Shown here piece by piece: positions 1 through 5,876 of a DNA stretch of 7,168 nt (the first letter of the stretch is position 1; the number at the start of each line of letters is the position of its first letter). The notes under the pieces were generated by a model. That model did not search any database, was not told the DNA's origin, and saw only the letters and a program-made list of their open reading frames with translations. A program made the translations under genes and the position numbers. The DNA lies in contig JAUYFR010000248.1 of assembly GCA_030690855.1 (NCBI GenBank), positions 1-7,168 of the forward strand. Reading direction: 5' to 3'. Origin of the DNA: Gallionellaceae bacterium. Its GTDB lineage: Bacteria > Pseudomonadota > Gammaproteobacteria > Burkholderiales > Gallionellaceae.

Positions 1-413
1 GCCCACACTGCGATGCCACCAATCGCGTTCCCTCGGAAAAGCTCGGCGCCAACCCAACCTGCGGCAAATGCAAACAAGCACTTTTTACCGCGCATCCGAT
101 TGAGCTGAATAGCGGCAATTTCATGCAGCACATTTCGCGCAACGACATTCCTGTGCTGGTTGATTTCTGGGCACCGTGGTGCGGACCTTGCCGCTCGATG
201 GCACCTGCTTATGAAGAAGCTGCGCAAAAATTAGAACCTCACTTCCGTGTCGCCAAAGTAAACACTGAAGAAGCGCAAGATTTAGGTGCTCGCTTTAACA
301 TTCGTAGCATTCCCACCCTCGCTTTATTTAAAGGTGGGCGCGAAATTGCACGCCAAGCGGGCGCAACAAACGCCGCAGGCATCCTACAATGGGCCCAAGC
401 AAACAATCGGTAA
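1..413 (+). CDS. trxC: Thioredoxin 2 (TrxC), 5'-truncated
   Basis: Cytosolic protein-disulfide reductase with an N-terminal zinc ribbon. The frame is open from the window edge; its first complete codon is at base 3. It begins PHC, and bases 1-2 (gc) fit the end of a Cys codon, which would complete a CPHC zinc knuckle. The second knuckle, CGKC, is at 60-71. The thioredoxin fold follows, with the WCGPC redox motif at 177-191 (FWAPWCGPCR) and the cis-proline segment RSIPT. The zinc ribbon separates TrxC from TrxA. Only a few N-terminal residues should be missing. The ATG at 123 is internal and would remove the zinc ribbon, so it is not the start. The lipoprotein gene follows after 6 nt, probably in the same transcript. 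TrxC is OxyR-controlled in E. coli, but the promoter lies outside this window. Confidence 0.95.
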   Translation, partial: PHCDATNRVPSEKLGANPTCGKCKQALFTAHPIELNSGNFMQHISRNDIPVLVDFWAPWCGPCRSMAPAYEEAAQKLEPHFRVAKVNTEEAQDLGARFNIRSIPTLALFKGGREIARQAGATNAAGILQWAQANNR

Positions 414-419
414 TTAACC

Positions 420-608
420 ATGATCAAAATCGTATTAGCGACGCTTAGCTGCCTCATGCTTTCTGCCTGTAGCAGCGACCCCTATCAAGGTTTGTACGAA
501 GGAATAAAACAGCAAAACGAATCGCGCAGAACACCGCAAGAAAAAGCGATGACGCCGGCTCCCAGCTATGACAATTACAAAAATGAGCGCGAAAAAATAG
601 CGCCGTAA
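420..608 (+). CDS. Small putative outer-membrane lipoprotein
   Basis: A 62-residue protein with a short basic start, a hydrophobic stretch and a lipobox LSAC, with Cys17 as the predicted lipidated residue. Ser at +2 suggests sorting to the outer membrane. The mature part is about 46 residues, hydrophilic and rich in charged residues, Pro and Tyr, with no domain I recognise. It starts 6 nt after the trxC stop with no clear Shine-Dalgarno, so translational coupling to trxC is plausible. Its last 26 codons and its terminator are duplicated at 3748-3839, which makes its 3' end the apparent insertion site of the accessory block. The lipoprotein call rests on the lipobox; the function is unknown. 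Confidence 0.8.
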   Translation: MIKIVLATLSCLMLSACSSDPYQGLYEGIKQQNESRRTPQEKAMTPAPSYDNYKNEREKIAP

Positions 609-621
609 CATCACCACGGCG
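530..621 (+). repeat. Left copy of 92-bp direct repeat
   Basis: Bases 530-621 align without gaps to 3748-3839 (offset 3218) with six mismatches, at left-copy positions 533, 552, 554, 557, 563 and 613. Bases 564-612 are identical over 49 bp. The repeat spans the 3' end of the lipoprotein gene, its stop codon and most of the terminator hairpin. Similarity ends at 621/3839, inside the hairpin's downstream arm. I infer that this is the left junction of an inserted block. Confidence 0.9.
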
Positions 622-624
622 TTA
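598..624. terminator. Hairpin terminator at left junction
   Basis: Bases 598-606 pair with 616-624 around a 9-nt loop: a GC core CGCCGT/ACGGCG, a G-U wobble at 600/622 and two further A-T pairs. Read on the minus strand the core is followed by a six-U run (complement of 592-597), so it could stop transcription from the caspase gene. On the plus strand it overlaps the lipoprotein stop codon and lacks a good U-tract. It is a degraded form of the perfect 12-bp hairpin at 3813-3845. Confidence 0.6.
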
Positions 625-669
625 ACGGTACAGCTCCGATTTACGAATATGCTAAGAGCTTTTTGCTTC

Positions 670-2232
670 TCAAAACACCACATTACGAACTCTCTGTACT
701 TCTTGAGATTCTGCCGCTTTTTTGACAATCGTGTAATTAATTCGAAGTGGCGAATCCGGTCTTATTTCGATTTCTCGAATCTTAGAGACATCTTTGTAAT
801 TAACCTCTACGCGATGTGAGCCCGCAATTAGATCATCTAAATGCATTGGTGAATTGCTAACTTTCTTTCCATCAACGAGGACATCCAAAATAGGTCCTTC
901 AGATTTGACTCCCTCGATTAACCAGAGAGACGCTACGTAAAGCTCACCACGCAATTCAATCTTCTTTGTAAAAGGGTTTGTCTCACTGATATCGGCTATA
1001 AATGTGTTTCTATATCCCGTTTTGGGTAAATAAATCTCGATTGAATGCCGCCCTTCTGGCAAGAATATTTTTGTATTGATTGACTCACCTCGCTTTAGTC
1101 CATCAACATAAATTTCGATATCGCTCAACATTGTTTCTCGCGTCAAAATAGTCAAGGAGCCAGACTTTATTTTTTGAACAGCCACGAATTGATTATTCGT
1201 TCCAGTAACGCTGACCATCACCATATCTTTCATATCTGAAAAATCTGGAATTGGCACTAGCAATGGTTGATGTGCAGAATCTAGTGGAACACCATTTACT
1301 TTTGTTTTGTGAAAGAGGGTGGTGATATTCTCGTACAGATCTTCAATCGAAATATCTACGCGCTCATTCTGCTTTGCTTCTCGCCGAACACGCTTGATGT
1401 ATTCAAAGATGCAATAACTCAATGCACCATGTTGCAACTCGTCGTACTCGGCAGATGTCTGATCCTCTTTGCTGGAAGCAAGATAGGCAATTCTTCTGCC
1501 ATTCGAATTTATCTCAGGTGTCGATTTTGAATCAGCAGATGACTTGAGCAAAGTTAGCGCTCTTTTCTCTACACTTGCCACACCGTTATTTGATCCTGAT
1601 ACACCAAAACTTTGAATTGAATAGCCCTCGTTCTCAAGAAACAGTGAACCGAAAGATTTAGTGCCGCTATAGCATGAGTCAAGAATAATGAAGATTGATT
1701 TCGCTTTGATGGCAGATAGCTGTCTGGCCAACCATGCTTTGTTAATAAAAGTTTCATTTGAAACCTCTTTCCCGTTGCCAGTTGAATAAAAATTATTTTC
1801 ATCAATTGATGCATCGAATGGCGCTAGAAATATATTTGTTTCTTTTACTAGACCACTTTTGCGAGTATTGGCAGCAGTAAGTGTGCTTTCAATTCCATGA
1901 CCTGCAAACATCAAAATAAAACTATCCAGTGGATGTTTTTGGCTTTCGCGCACGACTTTATTAATTTCATCGACAATTCTTTTTTTCGTTGCTTCTTGGT
2001 TAAGCAACAAAGAAACATCTGATTTCTCGTAACCAGCAAGATCAATCAGAATTTGTGAAAATTCACGAGCGTCAGAATCTGCGTAGCGTAAGCTATTAAT
2101 CTCTGTGTACTGACTAATGCCAATCACAACTGCTTTGCTTTGTGTAGCCTGAGCCGCGTCATATCCACAAATTGTGATTGTCACGATTAGCGCTTTGAAC
2201 AACTTCATTAAGGTTGCTTTACGTATGTTCAT
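670..2232 (-). CDS. Exported caspase-like (C14) protease with PEGA repeats
   Basis: A 520-residue clan CD cysteine-protease homologue (caspase/metacaspase-like p20 fold). The catalytic domain spans about residues 33-325: VVIGISQYTEI at the first strand, His112 in FAGHG and Cys187 in ILDSCYSG, so both dyad residues are present. HGALSY near 268-273 matches the substrate-pocket region. Two PEGA-like beta repeats follow (about 357-428, with YVDG and LPEGRHSIEI; and 429-505, with LVDGKKV and AGSHRVEV). PEGA domains are usually extracytoplasmic. A signal peptide precedes the catalytic domain, with probable cleavage after AAQA (residue 29), so the protease should act in the envelope or outside. The longest start is given; Met9 (2208) gives a more typical signal peptide, and neither has a strong Shine-Dalgarno. 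It lies downstream of the barrel gene in the same orientation, with a terminator between them. Substrate unknown. Confidence 0.88.
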   Translation of the reverse strand: MNIRKATLMKLFKALIVTITICGYDAAQATQSKAVVIGISQYTEINSLRYADSDAREFSQILIDLAGYEKSDVSLLLNQEATKKRIVDEINKVVRESQKHPLDSFILMFAGHGIESTLTAANTRKSGLVKETNIFLAPFDASIDENNFYSTGNGKEVSNETFINKAWLARQLSAIKAKSIFIILDSCYSGTKSFGSLFLENEGYSIQSFGVSGSNNGVASVEKRALTLLKSSADSKSTPEINSNGRRIAYLASSKEDQTSAEYDELQHGALSYCIFEYIKRVRREAKQNERVDISIEDLYENITTLFHKTKVNGVPLDSAHQPLLVPIPDFSDMKDMVMVSVTGTNNQFVAVQKIKSGSLTILTRETMLSDIEIYVDGLKRGESINTKIFLPEGRHSIEIYLPKTGYRNTFIADISETNPFTKKIELRGELYVASLWLIEGVKSEGPILDVLVDGKKVSNSPMHLDDLIAGSHRVEVNYKDVSKIREIEIRPDSPLRINYTIVKKAAESQEVQRVRNVVF

Positions 2233-2264
2233 GCTTAATTTGAATTGAATATTTTTGAGGACAA

Positions 2265-2296
2265 AAAAATGGGCAACTTATAGGTTGCCCATTTTT
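2265..2296. terminator. Strong bidirectional terminator between barrel and caspase genes
   Basis: A perfect 13-bp inverted repeat (2265-2277 with 2284-2296) with a 6-nt loop. The stem has a GGGCAAC core and A/T-rich ends, giving a U-tract on either strand. It lies 12 nt beyond the barrel gene's stop codon and about 32 nt before the caspase gene's first ATG. It should end most barrel-gene transcripts, so the caspase gene needs read-through or its own promoter. Confidence 0.88.
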
Positions 2297-2308
2297 AGTG
2301 AGACGATA

Positions 2309-3121
2309 TTACTTAAATGTGTAACCCAGCATCGCATACATACCAGCAGTAGTATCGCCAGTGTAGCTGTTGCTGTCATTTCTCAATCCCAACTGGACAT
2401 TCAAATTGGTGTCAATGTTGTAATAACCTGTCAATGTAAGTCTGGTTGTAGTAGCTGTTAGCGTTTTTCCATCAAAAGCAGCGATATTTGATGATACTGA
2501 ATTGCTGAGCCAAGCCTGTTTTACATCTACCCTTAGGCCCATCTTGTCAGAAATTGGAACAATGCCTCCCAAGCCTACTAGGGGCCCTGTAATGCTATAT
2601 GTGTTCTTTTGCTTAACACCAGGTGAATAGTCATACGCATAACTCCAAGTTTCCGTGCCTGAAGTATATCCAGCTAATGTGTACGGAACAAAATACGTGC
2701 TACTAAACTGAGTTAATAGATAACGAGCATCTACTTCAACTTCGGACATATCCTTTGTCCATGAATAAGTGGTGCCGCCATATGGCACGCTCATGTTGCC
2801 CGAACCTTGTCTGAATGACACTAGAAAAGTTAAATTGCCTTTACCGACAAAGCCGCTTAAACCAGTCATGCCATAGGAGTTTGTTGCCGTGTATTTGGCG
2901 CCAGCGGTGTCGGTGACACTTGAAGGAACATTATAAACATTGTGGTAATCGATAGAGCCACCTTTGATCCAATCATCTTGCTTCGAAAGAGTTGGATCGT
3001 TGTACACCAACGAGTCCTCAATAACCCTATCTCCCGCGTATGCGCAAGTTGTCAGAGTTGCGAAAGAAATTCCAACTGCGAAGGTTGCTTGAATGCATTT
3101 TTTGAGATTTAAAACTTTCAT
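2309..3121 (-). CDS. Outer-membrane beta-barrel protein (porin-like)
   Basis: A 270-residue exported protein. The Sec signal peptide is about residues 1-29, basic then hydrophobic, ending AYA before GDRV. The mature protein alternates polar and hydrophobic residues in many short amphipathic strands separated by Gly/Ser/Thr/Asn-rich turns, for example DARYLLTQF, YTLAGYTSGT, RLTLTGYYN and VQLGLRND. It ends with a strand reading AMLGYTFK. This pattern fits an 8-12-strand outer-membrane barrel, but I cannot name a family. The last residue is Lys after Phe rather than a terminal aromatic, a small departure from the usual BAM signal. AAGGGA lies 7 nt before the ATG and supports this start. A strong terminator follows. 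The regulator gene at 3316 is divergent and is a candidate controller. Confidence 0.78.
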   Translation of the reverse strand: MKVLNLKKCIQATFAVGISFATLTTCAYAGDRVIEDSLVYNDPTLSKQDDWIKGGSIDYHNVYNVPSSVTDTAGAKYTATNSYGMTGLSGFVGKGNLTFLVSFRQGSGNMSVPYGGTTYSWTKDMSEVEVDARYLLTQFSSTYFVPYTLAGYTSGTETWSYAYDYSPGVKQKNTYSITGPLVGLGGIVPISDKMGLRVDVKQAWLSNSVSSNIAAFDGKTLTATTTRLTLTGYYNIDTNLNVQLGLRNDSNSYTGDTTAGMYAMLGYTFK

Positions 3122-3293
3122 TATGAATTCCCTTGGTTATAAATACTGTTGTAAATCCTCCAGAGAATCTTATTTTTATCATTGGTTACGATTGAGCTTA
3201 TGAGTCTTGAATGAACCTCTAACTCAGCATCAGTAAATAACAACATCTCGAATGCTACTATCGGTAGTGACTTATAGCAACTGAAGATAGCAG

Positions 3294-3315
3294 TCGCTAG
3301 TGGTAGTTTCGCTAG
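3294..3315 (+). promoter_or_regulatory. Paired TCGCTAG repeats before the regulator start
   Basis: The heptamer TCGCTAG occurs at 3294-3300 and 3309-3315, a 15-bp period, with the second copy touching the ATG of the HTH gene. The 194-bp divergent spacer 3122-3315 also has ACTA/TAGT half-sites at 3257-3260 and 3265-3268. This is a plausible operator for autoregulation, but no binding evidence exists. I found no convincing sigma-70 promoter in the spacer in either direction. Confidence 0.3.
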
Positions 3316-3717
3316 ATGAAAGTTATTTCCGAAAAAGCAGCGTTTAGTCAGCGCTTGGTCAAAGCACTTAAAGACGCTCAAATTGAATCGACTAGTCCTA
3401 CGTTATTTTCACGCGAATTTAATCGTCGCTATAAAGGCAAACCCATAAGCGCTCATGCAGCAAGGAAATGGCTCACAGGCGAATCCATCCCAGCACAAGA
3501 AAAATTGCAGCTGTTAGCAGTATGGTTGGGCGTATCAACGGAATGGCTGAGGTTTGGCGAAAAAATAACAAGCGGTCTTCAAGCTAGTTCAGATCAGGCT
3601 CTATACAGTGCCCCAGAGTTTGAGTTGTTTCACCAATTCAATATGCTCAGTAACGAGCATAAGTTGGTCGCTAGGGAAGTAATACTGACGCTCATGCGCA
3701 TTGAGGGCAAAGCGTAA
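3316..3717 (+). CDS. HTH transcriptional regulator of the island
   Basis: A 133-residue phage-repressor-like DNA-binding protein. The N-terminal helical domain (about residues 9-78) holds a helix-turn-helix with recognition-helix region ISAHAARKWLTGESIP (44-59), followed by KLQLLAVWLGVSTEWLRFG, the usual closing helix of this class. The tail (about 100-130) is one or two helices, perhaps for dimerisation. No Shine-Dalgarno is visible. The start is supported by a related gene fragment at 5866, whose similarity begins at the equivalent Met. It is transcribed away from the barrel and caspase genes and ends 30 nt before the right repeat. Control of the neighbouring barrel gene is inferred from divergent placement. 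Confidence 0.8.
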   Translation: MKVISEKAAFSQRLVKALKDAQIESTSPTLFSREFNRRYKGKPISAHAARKWLTGESIPAQEKLQLLAVWLGVSTEWLRFGEKITSGLQASSDQALYSAPEFELFHQFNMLSNEHKLVAREVILTLMRIEGKA

Positions 3718-3747
3718 GACAAAGTGTTTAGTCGACAAGTTGTGCCA

Positions 3748-3826
3748 AACGCCGCAAGAAAAAGCGATGCCCCCCGCTCCTAGCTATGACAATTACAAAA
3801 ATGAGCGCGAAAAAATAGCGCCGTAA
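3748..3826 (+). pseudogene. Orphan 3' end of the lipoprotein gene
   Basis: In the lipoprotein frame this stretch encodes TPQEKAMPPAPSYDNYKNER followed by EKIAP and stop, with no start codon or signal sequence. Against the intact gene it has one amino-acid change (Thr to Pro at codon 45); the other coding differences (533, 557, 563) are silent. That pattern suggests a copy from a functional allele rather than a drifting duplicate. It is a relic left by the insertion and probably makes no protein. Confidence 0.85.
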
Positions 3827-3839
3827 CATCGCCACGGCG
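3748..3839 (+). repeat. Right copy of 92-bp direct repeat
   Basis: The partner of 530-621 with six substitutions, marking the right junction of the island. Its hairpin is perfect, unlike that of the left copy, which suggests this copy sits in the ancestral context. Confidence 0.9.
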
Positions 3840-3845
3840 CTATTT
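3813..3845. terminator. Perfect 12-bp terminator hairpin
   Basis: AAATAGCGCCGT (3813-3824) pairs perfectly with 3834-3845 across a 9-nt loop. On the minus strand it is followed by six Us (complement of 3810-3815) and lies about 33 nt beyond the CheZ-like gene's stop, making it a good terminator for that gene. On the plus strand it would have served the ancestral lipoprotein gene, with its stem overlapping the stop codon. Confidence 0.85.
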
Positions 3846-3877
3846 GCAACCAATTGATTATATTGAGTTATATTAAA

Positions 3878-4444
3878 TTAAAATAAATCAACGTCGCTGC
3901 CTTTGTCCTTCATCCCATTCATATAAGTCTCAAGCGCCTCGCGCACGGGTGTGCCGTCCATCACCGCATCAAACATCGCGCACTCATCTACTGTTGTATA
4001 TTTTGAGCGAATTTTCTGCTGCAACATCACCCACTCTTGCGGGTTAAAAATTCGGCCTCGATCTCCCACCAAATCATTGAGCACCGCCAAGCTATGTGTC
4101 ACATGCGCTAAACGTTGCGTGAGTTTGTCGTAAAACTGAAAGGCCATAATCGACTGATGCACCATACCCGTGACGTGACTCGCTGCCTCCATCACATTCT
4201 TTTTCGTTTCCCCGACTTCACCCTCATCAGGCAACTGATTAAGCGAACTAGAAATCATGCCCAAATAGCCCGCCATTGTGGTGAAACTATCGGTCAATAC
4301 ATCTACCGACGAATTACTATCCTTCATCGCCGCTTCAATCTGCCCTGTCGCCACTTCTAACATCAACATCGTTTCGCGTACCTGACTCCAATCCAGATCA
4401 GGCGTATGCGCCCGTGTTCCATTTTTTTTCACATCTTCACTCAT
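3878..4444 (-). CDS. CheZ-like chemotaxis phosphatase candidate
   Basis: A 188-residue, almost entirely helical cytosolic protein. A long amphipathic helical pair (about 18-70 and 80-125) contains IMAFQFYDKLTQRLAHV. It aligns with the active-site helix of E. coli CheZ (FQDLTGQ), giving Asp106 and Gln110 in the DxxxQ spacing used by CheZ to dephosphorylate CheY-P. The acidic-hydrophobic C-terminus (SDVDLF) is reminiscent of CheZ's CheY-binding tail. The motif is seen directly; function is inferred, because overall similarity is low and no che or fla gene is visible here. A non-chemotaxis helical protein remains possible. The start at 4444 is chosen because GGGGAG lies about 5 nt upstream; an ATG at 4519 would add 25 residues without support. 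It is divergent from rlmF, and the hairpin at 3813-3845 ends it. Confidence 0.6.
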   Translation of the reverse strand: MSEDVKKNGTRAHTPDLDWSQVRETMLMLEVATGQIEAAMKDSNSSVDVLTDSFTTMAGYLGMISSSLNQLPDEGEVGETKKNVMEAASHVTGMVHQSIMAFQFYDKLTQRLAHVTHSLAVLNDLVGDRGRIFNPQEWVMLQQKIRSKYTTVDECAMFDAVMDGTPVREALETYMNGMKDKGSDVDLF

Positions 4445-4553
4445 CTTCGCTCCCCGCGTTATTGATTTAGATGCTTGACTATAACCCTGTGCCGAGTTCT
4501 TTTCCAGTTCACTCCACATTGCATTGCACGGGCTGCATTCCCAATCACTCGAC

Positions 4554-4559
4554 TATAAT
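4554..4559 (+). promoter_or_regulatory. -10 box upstream of rlmF
   Basis: An exact TATAAT lies 43 nt before the rlmF start codon. No good -35 is at 16-18 bp; TTGCAC at 4524 is 24 bp away. This is probably the rlmF promoter, weak or activator-assisted. Confidence 0.45.
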
Positions 4560-4602
4560 CAACTAATCAGCTCTCGCAGCAAACCCTAACGGACGCAACG
4601 TC

Positions 4603-5547
4603 ATGACCGAAACCACCACAAAAGATAATTTACATCCGCGTAATCAACATCGAGTGCGTTACGATTTCGCGCAGCTCATCGCAAGCAGCCCAGAGTTAGC
4701 AGCTTTTGTCGCACTAAATGAATATGGCAATTCGTCGATTAATTTTGCTAATCCCGCTGCCGTTAAAGCACTGAATCGCGCGCTGTTACTGCACGATTAC
4801 AAAATTAAAGAGTGGGACGTTCCTGCACAGTATTTGTGCCCACCCATCCCCGGTCGTGCCGACTACTTGCACTATCTTGCCGACCTGCTGAGTGATAGCA
4901 ATGGTGGCGAAATTCCACGTGGAAAATCAGTGCGCGCGCTCGACATCGGTGTGGGTGCAAACTGCATCTACCCACTCATCGGCCATGCCGTTTATGGTTG
5001 GCAATTTGTCGGCACCGATATTGATGCAACGGCACTTCACAATGCGCAGCAGATTTTAGATGCGAATCAATTGAATGGCGCCATTGAGTTACGTTTGCAA
5101 AAATCTCCCACAGATATTTTTTCAGACGTGACCTATGCGGATGAATTTTTTGATCTCACGCTATGCAACCCGCCTTTTCATGCCTCACTCGCCGAAGCGA
5201 GGCATGGCTCGCAACGCAAGTGGAAAAATCTCGGCAAAGAAAATGACAAGCGCAAAAATCCCGTGCTTAATTTTGGCGGACAAAGTTTGGAGTTGTGTTG
5301 CGACGGCGGCGAAGAGGCGTTCGTTAACCGCATGATTGAAGAGAGCGAATCTGGCAAAAATAACTGCCTGTGGTTCACCACCATGATTTCGAATTCAGCC
5401 ACCTTGCCGCACGTTTATCGTAAGCTAAAATATTCCGGCGCGAAAGAAAATCGCACCATTGAAATGTCACAAGGACAGAAAAAAAGCCGCATCCTCGCTT
5501 GGACCTTTATGGATAAAGATCAGCAGCGGGAGTGGTGGAAACGGTAA
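4603..5547 (+). CDS. rlmF: 23S rRNA (adenine-1618-N6)-methyltransferase RlmF
   Basis: A 314-residue SAM-dependent enzyme that makes m6A at A1618 of 23S rRNA. The N-terminus has the family signature LHPRNQHRVRYDF (10-22) and NFANPAAVKALNRALL. The SAM-binding loop is LDIGVGANCIYPLIG (113-127), with a cofactor-binding acidic pair at GTDID (137-141). The catalytic N6-adenine motif is CNPPFHAS (188-195). Length and domain order match the family and the frame is intact. Upstream are a -10 box at 4554-4559 and a weak Shine-Dalgarno (CGGAC). Its 3' end overlaps by 41 nt a truncated minus-strand gene, which suggests that a deletion or insertion has brought foreign DNA right up to rlmF. Confidence 0.96.
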   Translation: MTETTTKDNLHPRNQHRVRYDFAQLIASSPELAAFVALNEYGNSSINFANPAAVKALNRALLLHDYKIKEWDVPAQYLCPPIPGRADYLHYLADLLSDSNGGEIPRGKSVRALDIGVGANCIYPLIGHAVYGWQFVGTDIDATALHNAQQILDANQLNGAIELRLQKSPTDIFSDVTYADEFFDLTLCNPPFHASLAEARHGSQRKWKNLGKENDKRKNPVLNFGGQSLELCCDGGEEAFVNRMIEESESGKNNCLWFTTMISNSATLPHVYRKLKYSGAKENRTIEMSQGQKKSRILAWTFMDKDQQREWWKR

Positions 5548-5713
5548 ACAGAAAAATAAATGCGAAGCTGACCCGTTTCCGTTCTTGTTCAAACACTACC
5601 CGCCTACCCTCAACCTGATAGCGCAAACTGCTTTGATGCTCTTCGAACGCGAGGTTTAACTCTTCTTCAAGCTTGCTGATTTGATCGAGAATCTGTTGTA
5701 TCTGAGTATTCAT
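5507..5713 (-). pseudogene. Truncated coiled-coil protein gene converging on rlmF
   Basis: A 68-codon frame with a good start: AGGGAG lies 5 nt before the ATG. Residues 1-46 form a heptad-like coiled coil (QIQQILDQISKLEEELNLAF) and then a charged stretch EGRRVVFEQERKR. From memory this resembles the N-terminus of a family of small gammaproteobacterial proteins that carry C-terminal membrane helices. Here the family-like part ends at about 5575. The rest (VSFAFIFLFTVSTTPAADLYP) is read across the end of rlmF in antisense and looks accidental. I infer a gene that lost its 3' half in a rearrangement. A genuine short protein cannot be excluded. Confidence 0.5.
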
Positions 5714-5770
5714 GACGCTCCCTTTAATATGGATGGATCGCTAGTCGCTTAACGAAACCAACGGGGAGGA

Positions 5771-5866
5771 TCATAGGACATAAAACAAAGCTACACCAAT
5801 CTTTGCCGCCTTAAGCGCCTTAACCAAACGCTCGCTGAATGAAGTTTTTTCGGAGATAACTTTCAT
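5771..5866 (-). pseudogene. N-terminal relic of an island-type HTH regulator
   Basis: From the ATG at 5864-5866 the frame reads MKVISEKTSFSERLVKALKA and then AKI. 18 of these 23 residues match the start of the regulator at 3316. After that the similarity stops and the frame ends within 8 codons, so the helix-turn-helix itself is gone. Weak DNA similarity continues about 20 bp upstream of both ATGs (GCTAGT... TTTCGC), so the promoter-proximal region was copied too. It starts 10 nt past the stop of the XRE gene on the same strand. The differences from the 3316 copy are too many for a very recent duplication. Probably non-functional. Confidence 0.75.
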
Positions 5867-5876
5867 GCGAAAACAA

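Larger units (their letters stand above)
530..3839. mobile_element. Accessory island bounded by direct repeats (no integrase)
   Basis: A block of about 3.1 kb between two copies of a gene-end repeat (530-621, 3748-3839). It carries a caspase-like protease gene, an outer-membrane barrel gene and a regulator gene, and it is visibly AT-richer than trxC and rlmF. The left repeat completes the lipoprotein gene; the right repeat is an orphan 3' end with an intact terminator. This resembles elements that enter a gene's 3' end and restore it. No recombinase, transposase or terminal inverted repeat is visible, so it may be a non-autonomous passenger or the product of homologous recombination. The arrangement is seen directly; mobility is inferred. 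Confidence 0.6.

Noticed and set aside
435..728. A 97-codon minus-strand frame antisense to the lipoprotein gene
   Set aside because: It overlaps the caspase 3' end and the lipoprotein gene in antisense, has Cys/Arg-rich shadow composition, and no start signal.
2255..2461. A 68-codon plus-strand frame beginning at the terminator
   Set aside because: It runs through the terminator hairpin and antisense to the barrel gene; low-complexity Ile/Val/Ser translation.
3035..3121. Lipobox in the barrel protein (LTTC near residue 26)
   Set aside because: The residue before Cys is Thr rather than Gly, Ala or Ser, and a better signal peptidase I site (AYA before Gly30) follows directly.
3121..3381. An 86-codon minus-strand frame whose stop overlaps the barrel gene's ATG (TAATG)
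   Set aside because: It starts antisense inside the HTH gene, has no ribosome binding site, and fills the expected divergent promoter region; its composition looks accidental.
4115..4360. An 81-codon plus-strand frame inside the CheZ-like gene
   Set aside because: It is fully antisense to a gene with better start signals and motif support; His/Arg/Thr-rich shadow composition.
4524..4559. TTGCAC plus TATAAT as a full promoter for rlmF
   Set aside because: The spacer is 24 bp, too long for sigma-70; only the -10 box is retained.
5548..5580. Possible REP/transposase-type scar around GCGAAGCTGACCC
   Set aside because: No inverted repeat partner, no transposase fragment and no second copy in the window.
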